This document shows positions 1 to 5,870 of a DNA stretch of 32,551 nucleotides, one piece after another. Each line of letters starts with the position of its first letter. The first letter of the stretch is position 1. Under the pieces are notes generated by a model. That model worked only from the letters and a program-made list of their open reading frames with translations, was not told where the DNA came from and searched no databases. Location: positions 1 to 32,551 of the forward strand of contig JAUZRW010000051.1 in the NCBI GenBank assembly GCA_030950085.1, given 5' to 3'. Origin of the DNA: Anaerolineae bacterium. GTDB lineage: Bacteria; Chloroflexota; Anaerolineae; Aggregatilineales; Phototrophicaceae. Made by a program: the position numbers and the translations under genes.

Positions 1-84
1 CTCAATCTGCCCACGCATCTCCAAGATGATGTCAATCAGTTGTTCTTTATTCAGTTGTCTCAATTGCTCGCGTATCTCATTCAT
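1..84 (-). CDS. Partial CDS: N-terminus of a possible transposase (28 codons visible)
   Basis: An open frame starts at ATG (positions 84-82, minus strand) and runs off the left edge. The 28 visible residues begin MNEIREQLRQLNKEQLIDII, an amphipathic, Leu/Gln/Glu-rich helix of the kind that opens IS66-type transposases and other coiled-coil N-termini. It lies 23 bp downstream of the membrane-protein gene on the same strand. No strong Shine-Dalgarno is visible. The transposase assignment is a guess from a short, low-complexity helix; the existence of an open frame is all that is directly seen. Confidence 0.35.
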   Translation of the reverse strand, partial: MNEIREQLRQLNKEQLIDIILEMRGQIE

Positions 85-107
85 GTTTCAGATTGTACCG
101 TCTTTTC

Positions 108-1124
108 TCAATTTCCGTTACAATACCCCTGAGCAGTTACGTTCAAACTACGATTAGCCTGTGCATAAAGTGTGATATCGACTATTGCGCCGGGTTGAAT
201 CTCATCTGTAGATACTGTGTAGCCTGTGACTGTGATATCGTCATAGGCAATCCGTAAAGGTCGCGCCATCTGATTTTCGATGAGTGGGAAGAGCCATAGC
301 CAGCCGATAATCACAAATGCCCATAAGCCAACGATAAGTTTTAGGGTACGTTTTGTGATAGCCTGCTCTTGCCAATGTCTGGCGACACTCAAGAGACTCA
401 GCCACATCACACAAGCACCGACTAATTCCCACAATTCTTCCGTTTGGGCATAATCGCGGCAATTGACCCCTAAGAACGTATTGTGGCACGAAAATAGTGT
501 CAGGTTGAATGAGCCAATGTCGATGATATTCTGGTTCGAGAAAGCATCTATTATCACACCTGCGAATCCTAGTGAAGCGAGTCCGACAATGAACAGGGCT
601 ATATAAGGGCGCAAGACATTTTCGCGGGCAGCAGTCACCAAACTCAATAAGGCAATACTACCCCCTAGCGCGAGATACCCTTGTCGCCAAAGATGAAATT
701 GCTCATGAATCGACGCATATTCATCCACTGCAAGAAAGAAGAACATGATTGCCAATAACAACCAATAGAGTCGAAGTGTCAGAGTATGGTTTACTCTGGT
801 ATGTTCGCTTTGTTGGCGAGTCGTTTTCCAGAATAAGACCGCCGCCGTGACACCGATTAAAGCCAGCATAATAGACGTTGCCATCGCTGAGAAATTCCTC
901 TCGGCGGATGGGTCGAGAAACCAACTCAGAAAGCCTGTATCACGTTGATTGAAATCAATCATTGCTGCCAACGACCACACCCAACCGGCACTTGCCAGTC
1001 CAATCAAGATAGTGCGATAAGGTCTTGCGAGTAAGACCCATCCCATAGCCGCTATCAGAATAATATAGAAGAAATGCAAGCTGGCAAGAATCGCAACTTG
1101 ACTCGTTGTAATCACATCTGGCAT
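108..1124 (-). CDS. Polytopic membrane protein of unknown function (338 aa)
   Basis: Family not recognised. Hydropathy by eye gives about eight membrane segments, roughly at residues 10-33, 38-57, 77-99, 117-137, 150-168, 175-195, 232-250 and 265-285. The fourth carries the polar motif DEYASIHEQ, an acidic/His cluster inside or beside the membrane that could be functional. The last 50 residues after the final helix are beta-rich and probably extracytoplasmic. The open frame extends one codon upstream (TTG at 1127), but the ATG at 1124 is preceded by GAGG with 5-nt spacing and is the better start. It stands alone on the minus strand, with a repeat-filled 346-bp gap upstream. Confidence 0.7.
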   Translation of the reverse strand: MPDVITTSQVAILASLHFFYIILIAAMGWVLLARPYRTILIGLASAGWVWSLAAMIDFNQRDTGFLSWFLDPSAERNFSAMATSIMLALIGVTAAVLFWKTTRQQSEHTRVNHTLTLRLYWLLLAIMFFFLAVDEYASIHEQFHLWRQGYLALGGSIALLSLVTAARENVLRPYIALFIVGLASLGFAGVIIDAFSNQNIIDIGSFNLTLFSCHNTFLGVNCRDYAQTEELWELVGACVMWLSLLSVARHWQEQAITKRTLKLIVGLWAFVIIGWLWLFPLIENQMARPLRIAYDDITVTGYTVSTDEIQPGAIVDITLYAQANRSLNVTAQGYCNGN

Positions 1125-1169
1125 CAAAACCTCGCTTTTTGAAATCCAAGCATCAAGTCATTATTATAA

Positions 1170-1195
1170 GCCTCACACTTGCATTGTGTAGAGGC
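1170..1195. other. Imperfect hairpin in the leader of the membrane-protein gene
   Basis: GCCTCACAC and GTGTAGAGGC form a 9-bp stem with one bulged base and a 7-nt loop, about 46 bp upstream of the ATG at 1124. It could be an attenuator or simply another repeat relic; no T-run follows on either strand. Confidence 0.3.
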
Positions 1196-1280
1196 ACAGC
1201 ATGGACAATATGTACTCACTGATGGAGCAATGGTTTTCATGGTTGTGGGTTTTTGTGAGTCAATAGACTCACATTACAAA

Positions 1281-1330
1281 TAAGCCCCTTTCGGGGTTTC
1301 ACCACGCCTCACACAAAATTGCAATGTGAG
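1281..1330 (-). repeat. Two-stem motif, copy 1 (CTCACA...TGTGAG + CCCCGAAAGGGG)
   Basis: Read on the minus strand: a CTCACA/TGTGAG stem, a purine-rich linker containing GGTGAAA, then CCCC-GAAA-GGGG with a GNRA-type loop, followed by CTTATT. The same arrangement recurs at 22045-22095 and 30112-30164. Confidence 0.55.
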
Positions 1331-1376
1331 CGAGTGTTTACAGGCTCAATATAGTAACTTTGTTAAACAAGAACAG

Positions 1377-1468
1377 GTAAATAATTAAAAATAAAATCTC
1401 AGTTTTGTAGGGGCGCAGCGCGCTGCGCCAGTATGACGGAATTCTAAAAACTTACCGAAGGTTACTAC
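1377..1468 (-). repeat. GTAGGGGC-palindrome repeat element, copy 1
   Basis: On the minus strand this reads GTAGTAACC...AAGTTTTTAGAATTCCG, then a perfect palindrome GGCGCAGCGCGCTGCGCC, CCCTACAAAA and GAGATTTTATTTTTAATTA. The same order of blocks is seen at 2963-3055, 5167-5265 (opposite orientation) and 30003-30096. Its end lies 2 bp from the znuA stop codon. The whole 1125-1470 gap holds this element and the two-stem motif; no gene is seen in it. Confidence 0.7.
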
Positions 1469-1470
1469 AG

Positions 1471-2391
1471 TCAATCGAAGGTTGCAGCAATAGCCTCTGC
1501 ATTAAAGCGCATATAGTCAAGGTAAGTTGACGCAAGCCCATCGGCTTCGCTCAAACTTGCGCTATAGAGTTCAACAATTTGTATGTCGCTGCCAATTTCG
1601 CGTGCTAAAGTATCCGATAAGCCTTCAACGCTGCCAAATTCAATAAAAATCACCCGTACTTCCAAATCCCGAACTTGTTGAATAAGGGCGGCTAATTCTC
1701 GCGGATTGGGTTGAGATAACGTGGAAACACTGCGAATCACTGTCCCAACAACCGTAAAATCATAGCGGTCTGCAAAATAAGCGAGAAATTCATGATTGGT
1801 CACGAGTAAACGGTCTGCTACGGGAATGTCGTTAAATAGCATTTCGATTTCGGCATCCAATATTTCGATTTCGGATTTATAAGATTCTGCATTTGCCAAG
1901 TACGCATCGGCATTATCGGGGTCACGGTCTGCAAAAATAGTCGCTATGTTATCAACTATGACCAACACATTTTGCGGATTAGTCCACACATGAGGGTCAT
2001 ATTCGCCTTGTGCATCTTCTTGTGATTGATTATCTTGGGCGTTATCTGCGCCATAAACTAACGGCACAATCCCCTCACTGACAATTGCAGGAGTTACATT
2101 GACAGATTCGAGTAAATTATCGAGAAAGCCTTCTAATCCAAGACCATTTGCCAGCACAATATCGGCTTCTGATAGCATGACGATATCCGATGGGCGCGGT
2201 TGAAAAGCATGGGCATCGGATTCTGGCGGGACGAGTGAGACCACTTGCACCAAGTCACCACCGACATTTGCTGCGATATCTGCAATAATGGTGGTGGTAG
2301 TGACAACTGTTAGCGGCGAGTCTTGCGCGAAAGTTGGGAAAACGAACCTGATAGCAAAGCAAAATATAGCGAAGCAACGAATGGCTTGCAT
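1471..2391 (-). CDS. znuA: ZnuA/TroA-type metal ABC transporter substrate-binding protein (306 aa)
   Basis: Extracytoplasmic cluster A-I metal-binding protein that would hand Zn(II) or Mn(II) to an ABC permease. A signal peptide occupies residues 1 to about 23 (ends TFAQ). Ligand candidates are H61 (DAHAFQPRPSD), H134 (DPHVWTNP) and H200 (TNHEFLAYF). A His as third ligand favours zinc over manganese. The usual fourth ligand in the YxDSLS segment is absent: it reads YSASLS, with Ala278. The charged loop before H134 has Asp/Glu/Gln rather than a His-rich stretch. An ATG at 2424 lies inside an operator-like box; the ATG at 2391 has GGGAGAAAG upstream and gives a normal signal peptide, so it is chosen. 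No permease or ATPase gene is in the window. Divergent from the Fur-family gene and probably repressed by it. Confidence 0.85.
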   Translation of the reverse strand: MQAIRCFAIFCFAIRFVFPTFAQDSPLTVVTTTTIIADIAANVGGDLVQVVSLVPPESDAHAFQPRPSDIVMLSEADIVLANGLGLEGFLDNLLESVNVTPAIVSEGIVPLVYGADNAQDNQSQEDAQGEYDPHVWTNPQNVLVIVDNIATIFADRDPDNADAYLANAESYKSEIEILDAEIEMLFNDIPVADRLLVTNHEFLAYFADRYDFTVVGTVIRSVSTLSQPNPRELAALIQQVRDLEVRVIFIEFGSVEGLSDTLAREIGSDIQIVELYSASLSEADGLASTYLDYMRFNAEAIAATFD

Positions 2392-2406
2392 CGTCTTTCT
2401 CCCGTT

Positions 2407-2426
2407 AATGATACTGAGTCTCATTT
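2407..2426. promoter_or_regulatory. Putative Zur/Fur box 1
   Basis: AATGATACTGAGTCTCATTT contains the near-palindrome ATGAxACT-g-AGTxTCAT, centred at 2416. It lies 16-35 bp upstream of the chosen znuA start. Eighteen of its 20 bases recur in box 2. Position between a metal-binding protein and a Fur-family regulator is the main support. A TATAAT hexamer on the plus strand (2426-2431) starts at the box's last base and could be the -10 of the regulator gene. Confidence 0.7.
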
Positions 2427-2471
2427 ATAATGAATCGAGACTCTAAATGAATGACAGAAGATTGTCAAGGT

Positions 2472-2491
2472 AATGATACTATGTCTCATTT
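2472..2491. promoter_or_regulatory. Putative Zur/Fur box 2, overlapping the regulator start codon
   Basis: AATGATACTATGTCTCATTT, with the half-sites ATGA-AC and GT-TCAT, differs from box 1 at two central bases. It covers the ATG at 2481 of the Fur-family gene, so binding there would autoregulate the regulator. Centre-to-centre distance to box 1 is about 65 bp. Confidence 0.65.
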
Positions 2492-2930
2492 AGAAAATTC
2501 GCTAGAGCATCACAAAGCCCGTCTCCGTAAGGCAGGGTATAAGCTGACCAATGCCCGAATCACAATGTTAGAGGTGCTTCAAGATTTGGGCGGACATATT
2601 ACATCGGCGGATGTGTTGGATGCTGTTGCAAAAGTTGATGAAACAATTGGTCGTGCTAGTGTCTTTCGTACTCTGGATTTACTAACACAACTAGGTATCA
2701 TTCGCCCGACATATATTGGAACGAGCCAAACGCCCACCTATGTGATGTTACCAAATGGTCATCATCATCATGTGATTTGTACCCATTGCAATCGTGTGAT
2801 TGAATTTGAAGATTGTGGCTTAGGCGAGTTGGAAAAAAAATTGGAGACAGCATTGGGCGTAAGCATTACGGGGCATTTGTTAGAATTTTATGGCTTGTGT
2901 CAACAATGCACGGGGCTATCGGCAACATAA
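2481..2930 (+). CDS. zur: Fur-family metal-dependent repressor, probably Zur (149 aa)
   Basis: DNA-binding repressor of the Fur family. The winged helix is about residues 8-80; the recognition region contains GRASVFRTLDLLTQLG. A regulatory His cluster (H94-H97, NGHHHHVIC) is followed by two CxxC pairs, C100/C103 and C140/C143, the structural zinc site of the family. Length is typical. An ATG at 2451 is in frame but has no ribosome binding site; ATG 2481 has CAAGG 10 nt upstream and gives the usual N-terminus, so it is preferred. It is divergent from the znuA-like gene, with two shared palindromes, which argues for zinc rather than iron or peroxide sensing. The metal specificity is inferred from context. 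Confidence 0.85.
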   Translation: MSHLENSLEHHKARLRKAGYKLTNARITMLEVLQDLGGHITSADVLDAVAKVDETIGRASVFRTLDLLTQLGIIRPTYIGTSQTPTYVMLPNGHHHHVICTHCNRVIEFEDCGLGELEKKLETALGVSITGHLLEFYGLCQQCTGLSAT

Positions 2931-2962
2931 GATTTAGCCCGACATACAAGATACGTTTTGCT

Positions 2963-3055
2963 GTGGAGTCCGAAAAGTTTTTAGAATTCTGGCGTAAGGG
3001 CATAGCGCGCTATGCCCCTACAAAACCGAGATTTTATTTTTAATTATTTACCTGC
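2963..3055 (+). repeat. GTAGGGGC-palindrome repeat element, copy 2
   Basis: Starts GTGGAGTCCGAAAAGT, then TTTTAGAATTC, the palindrome GGGCATAGCGCGCTATGCCC, CTACAAAA and GAGATTTTATTTTTAATTA. The palindrome sequence differs from copy 1 but remains self-complementary (compensatory change). The right end diverges from the other copies. Confidence 0.65.
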
Positions 3056-3063
3056 TCTTACTT

Positions 3064-3155
3064 GTACATCACCAAAAAAGTTTTTATGTAGGGGCGCAAG
3101 GCATTGCGCCCGAAAAACACAAATCTAATCGTCAAGAATTAAATTGGTCAAGTAC
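3064..3155 (-). mobile_element. MITE-like element with TACATGACCAA-type termini, copy 1
   Basis: A 92-bp element whose ends are GTACATCACCAA and TTGGTCAAGTAC (10 of 12 inverted matches). The interior holds AAAAAAGTTTTTATGTAGGG, the hairpin GGGCGCAAGGCATTGCGCCC and AATTAAATTGG. It is an inverted copy of the pair at 26858-27029. Together with the adjacent repeat it fills most of the 2931-3330 gap. No gene is seen there. Confidence 0.7.
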
Positions 3156-3214
3156 TTGCTTAAGGTCTGGAAAGAAATTCAAAAAAGATGAACTATAGAG
3201 ATTCAAGTTAAAAT

Positions 3215-3256
3215 TTTTCTTTTACCCTTTGCCTCTTTGCGTTAAGCATTTTATAA
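3215..3256 (-). repeat. CACAGAG-type repeat, fragment
   Basis: CTTTTACCCTTTGCCTCTTTG followed by CGTTAAGC is the reverse complement of the GCATAACGCAAAG... block of the longer repeats at 11785, 13300, 26745 and 29888. Only one arm is present. Confidence 0.45.
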
Positions 3257-3330
3257 AGACTCACCATAGGCTATATTTTTATTACAAATGTCATTTTTAA
3301 TTTTTGTCCAATAAGGAGTCTATTCCTGTT

Positions 3331-4293
3331 ATGCCTCATGTACTCATCCCTGATAATGTGCATCAAAAAGCCATTGATATGGTAACGAACGCTAATGGCT
3401 TAATTGTCAGTGCGCCCGGTAAACTCTCGCAAGCAGACTTAATCGCCCAAGTCGGTGCTGCCAACGCGCTCATCATCCGCAGTGGTGTCAAAATCACACC
3501 GGATGTCTTCGCAGCCGCCCCGAATTTAAGCATTGTGGCGCGTGCCGGTGTCGGTGTTGATAATATTGACCTTGAGTCGGCGACTGAACATGGTGTCGTC
3601 GTCGTCAATACACCGGGCGGCAATACGATTTCGACTGCCGAGCATACTTTTGGTCTGATGCTGGCACTCGCCCGTCACATTCCACAGGGACACGCTTCGC
3701 TGAAAGCCGGACGTTGGGATAGAAAATTATTCTCTGGTGTGGAATTACGCGGAAAAACACTCGGTTTGGTCGGCTTCGGACGCATCGGCAAAGCGGTTGC
3801 GGTGCGTGCCAAAGCATTTGATATGACCGTTATCGCCTATGACCCAGAAGATAGTGCTTTCGATGATTTTGACATTGAACGGGTTGATTTGGATACCCTA
3901 TATGCTGAAGCAGATTTTATCAGTTTACACGCGCCGATTATAGATAGTACACACGGCATGATTAACGCCGAGTCGCTTGCTAAAATGAAGGACGGCGTTC
4001 GGATTGTCAATGCAGCACGCGGCGGCTTAATTAACGATGCTGACTTAGCAGAGGGTATCCAATCGGGCAAAGTAATCGGGGCAGCACTAGATGTTTTTGA
4101 CCCTGAACCCCCTGCGGACGATAACCCACTCATTAATTTAGAAGGCGTGATTCATACACCGCACCTTGCCGCCAGCACATCCGATGCACAAATCACGGTA
4201 GCCGTTGAAGCCGCACAACTGATTATTGACGCATTGCTGCATGGCTCGTTTGAGAATGTGGTCAATCCGGCTGTTTTAGAAACTATCGGCTAA
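3331..4293 (+). CDS. serA: D-3-phosphoglycerate dehydrogenase-like 2-hydroxyacid dehydrogenase (320 aa)
   Basis: NAD-dependent D-2-hydroxyacid dehydrogenase, most like the short phosphoglycerate dehydrogenases that start serine synthesis. Substrate domain residues 1-95 and about 290-320; Rossmann domain about 100-285. The nucleotide motif is G148-F-G-R-I-G153 with D171 ending strand beta2 (NAD preference). The catalytic triad R230 (NAARGG), E259 (DPEPP) and H278 (TPHLAAST) is intact. The C-terminal ACT regulatory domain of the long form is absent. An upstream in-frame TTG (3304) exists, but AAGGAG at 3313-3318 precedes the ATG at 3331. The class V aminotransferase at 14884 could act on its product; the two are not adjacent. 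Other 2-hydroxyacid substrates remain possible. Confidence 0.85.
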   Translation: MPHVLIPDNVHQKAIDMVTNANGLIVSAPGKLSQADLIAQVGAANALIIRSGVKITPDVFAAAPNLSIVARAGVGVDNIDLESATEHGVVVVNTPGGNTISTAEHTFGLMLALARHIPQGHASLKAGRWDRKLFSGVELRGKTLGLVGFGRIGKAVAVRAKAFDMTVIAYDPEDSAFDDFDIERVDLDTLYAEADFISLHAPIIDSTHGMINAESLAKMKDGVRIVNAARGGLINDADLAEGIQSGKVIGAALDVFDPEPPADDNPLINLEGVIHTPHLAASTSDAQITVAVEAAQLIIDALLHGSFENVVNPAVLETIG

Positions 4294-4303
4294 CATTTTT
4301 CAT

Positions 4304-4327
4304 GGGGGCGATAGCTGCCTCGCCCCG
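4304..4327 (+). terminator. Hairpin downstream of serA
   Basis: GGGGCGA (4305-4311) and TCGCCCC (4320-4326) form a 7-bp GC-rich stem with an 8-nt loop, 11 bp after the stop codon. There is no following T-run, so termination is uncertain. It resembles the GTAGGGGC hairpin family. Confidence 0.4.
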
Positions 4328-4466
4328 ACTCTGTTTCGCGTGCAAAAATCGGCAAAGTCATTTCGTTGCGAATTTCCATAGAATGGAATATAGTCATATT
4401 GTAATGAGTACCATCACCATTTCATGGTCATTTATGGATAATTATGTTAGGCGTAGGACGTAAGCA

Positions 4467-4931
4467 ATGGAACTAACGGGTAAGTATACATTTGAAGCTG
4501 ACCAGCAAAGCACTTGGGATTTGTTGATGAATACAAAGGCAATTGCTGCTGCGATGCCCGGTGTTGAAGAATTGATTCCAGTAGAAGGCGCAGAAAACCA
4601 ATGGCGTGCCGAAGCCTCATTGAAAATTGGCGCGATTGGCGGCACTTATACAGGTGTCATTAGCATGAGTGAACACGATGAACCGAGCAAATATCGTCTC
4701 ACAGTGGAAGGTGAAGGTCAGGCGAGTATTATTAATGGTACAGCCGTGATTGAACTCCTACCAAATAGCGATGATAGCAATAAAACAACTATCCAATGGG
4801 TAGCCGAGGCGAATATTTCTGGCAAATTAGCGCGTGTCGGGCAGCGTTTGATTAAGGCAACTGCCAATATGATGAGCAAACGCTTTTTTAGCGCCTTGGC
4901 AAAAATGCTCGAAAGTGACAGCACCGAATAA
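4467..4931 (+). CDS. coxG: CoxG-like SRPBCC protein (154 aa)
   Basis: SRPBCC (START-like) fold protein of the CoxG family, found with molybdenum hydroxylases and thought to help anchor or mature the enzyme at the membrane. Features seen: the opening MELTGKYTFEADQQSTWDLL, the loop AAAMPGVEELIPV typical of CoxG, alternating beta strands through residue 115, and a C-terminal helix (about 122-150) rich in Lys/Met/Phe. Length fits the family. AGGA lies 8 nt before the ATG. It precedes coxSLM on the same strand but is separated by a 471-bp repeat-bearing gap, so it may be transcribed independently. Confidence 0.85.
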   Translation: MELTGKYTFEADQQSTWDLLMNTKAIAAAMPGVEELIPVEGAENQWRAEASLKIGAIGGTYTGVISMSEHDEPSKYRLTVEGEGQASIINGTAVIELLPNSDDSNKTTIQWVAEANISGKLARVGQRLIKATANMMSKRFFSALAKMLESDSTE

Positions 4932-5010
4932 TGGCATTTAGTGTAGTTTGGATGATACAGAAACTTTGGCAAGGCACAATAATGTTCTTTAAGAAAATAA
5001 TATGGGTATT

Positions 5011-5077
5011 GTAGGGGCGTACCCGTGTGTGCGCCCGTTGCCGATTCTCGCGGGATGACACATGGGGCATCCCCTAC
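5011..5077. repeat. Repeat bounded by GTAGGGG and CCCCTAC
   Basis: A 67-bp segment with GTAGGGGCG at the left and GGGGCATCCCCTAC at the right, and inner complementary blocks GGGCG/CGCCC. It is a variant of the intergenic palindrome family and lies between coxG and coxS. Similar boundaries are at 21941-21995. Confidence 0.5.
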
Positions 5078-5166
5078 ATTTGACTAGGTGTATTTAATAA
5101 CTGTCGAATCTTATATCTGTGTTTAATTCTTCATCATTGAACCTGCTATCACTTGTATCTCCAAGT

Positions 5167-5265
5167 GTAGAATCTGGAAAGTAATTAGAAATAAAATTTT
5201 GTATTCGTACTGGCGCAGCGCGCTGCGCCCCTACAACCAATTTCCAGAAACTTTCGGGACTCTAC
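5167..5265 (-). repeat. GTAGGGGC-palindrome repeat element, copy 3, with clear terminal inverted repeats
   Basis: Left end GTAGAATCTGGAAAGT and right end, read inward on the other strand, GTAGAGTCCCGAAAGT: 13 of 16 match. The centre is the palindrome GGCGCAGCGCGCTGCGCC followed by CCTAC. At 99 bp with inverted ends it has the form of a small MITE. It occupies the middle of the coxG-coxS gap. Confidence 0.65.
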
Positions 5266-5284
5266 AAAAACATCTTATTTTGAA

Positions 5285-5305
5285 TTATCCCCATTTTTGG
5301 GATAA
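5285..5305. promoter_or_regulatory. Perfect inverted repeat upstream of coxS
   Basis: Arms TTATCCC and GGGATAA are perfect, with a 7-nt spacer CATTTTT, about 100 bp before the coxS start. It could be an operator for a cox-cluster regulator. No T-run follows, so a terminator is less likely. Confidence 0.4.
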
Positions 5306-5333
5306 GATTTATCGACTCAAGCGAAAGGAGACA

Positions 5334-5366
5334 ATGGACGACAAAATATCAAACAAAGAATACTAA
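5334..5366 (+). CDS. Possible 10-codon leader ORF before coxS
   Basis: ATG...TAA encoding MDDKISNKEY, preceded by AAAGGAG with only 3 nt of spacing. It ends 36 bp before coxS. The Shine-Dalgarno is stronger than that of coxS, but such a short frame can be chance. Confidence 0.2.
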   Translation: MDDKISNKEY

Positions 5367-5402
5367 TTCGTTCAGCTAATTTGATGGAGTGTTTTTTTAA
5401 TT

Positions 5403-5870
5403 ATGAAAGTTTCAATGACTGTTAATGGAAAAGGTGTCGAGCGCGATGTCGAGCCGCGGATGCTGCTTGTCCACTTCCTGCGCGAAGAACTCGATATGAC
5501 CGGCACGAAAATTGGCTGTGATACCAGTCAATGTGGCGCGTGTACGGTGCATCTGGATGGCAAGGCGCTCAAATCTTGTACGATGCTGGCGGTTCAAGCC
5601 GATGGCGCAGACATCACGACTATCGAAGGCTTGGCAAATGGCGACCTTCATGTCATGCAAGAATCCTTCTGGGAAAATCACGGTCTGCAATGTGGTTACT
5701 GCACACCGGGTATGATTATGTCTACTACTGCTCTGGTACAAGACAACCCCAATATGTCCGAAGGCGAGATTCGCCATCAGCTAGAAGGCAATCTGTGTCG
5801 TTGCACAGGTTATCACAACATCGTGAAGGCAGTTCAGCAAGCGTCCGAAAAAATGGGAGGGGGTGACTAA
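5403..5870 (+). CDS. coxS: Molybdenum hydroxylase small (2Fe-2S) subunit, CoxS (155 aa)
   Basis: Iron-sulfur subunit that passes electrons between the Mo site of CoxL and the FAD of CoxM. The N-terminal ferredoxin-like [2Fe-2S] cluster is held by C39, C44, C47 and C59 ([10 protein letters not shown]...SC). The C-terminal helical [2Fe-2S] domain has C97/C100 ([10 protein letters not shown]) and C132/C134 ([11 protein letters not shown]). All eight cysteines are present and the length is typical. The stop overlaps the coxL start (TAATG), giving translational coupling. A weak GGAG lies 13 nt before the ATG. The S-L-M gene order is that of form II (BMS) clusters. Confidence 0.95.
   Translation: MKVSMTVNGKGVERDVEPRMLLVHFLREELDMTGTKIGCDTSQCGACTVHLDGKALKSCTMLAVQADGADITTIEGLANGDLHVMQESFWENHGLQCGYCTPGMIMSTTALVQDNPNMSEGEIRHQLEGNLCRCTGYHNIVKAVQQASEKMGGGD

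Noticed and set aside
1125-1470. Search for tRNA or small RNA genes in the longer gaps (1125-1470, 2931-3330, 4932-5402, 21646-22138, 26637-27188, 29841-30184)
   Set aside because: Only repeat hairpins were seen; no cloverleaf with a T-loop GTTCRA and CCA-type acceptor stem was found by eye.
2451-2480. Longer start for the Fur-family gene
   Set aside because: No ribosome binding site precedes 2451 and the family normally begins close to the winged helix, as from 2481.
5412-5777. 121-codon minus-strand frame opposite coxS
   Set aside because: It lies wholly over a strongly conserved gene and has a His/Cys/Arg-rich shadow composition.
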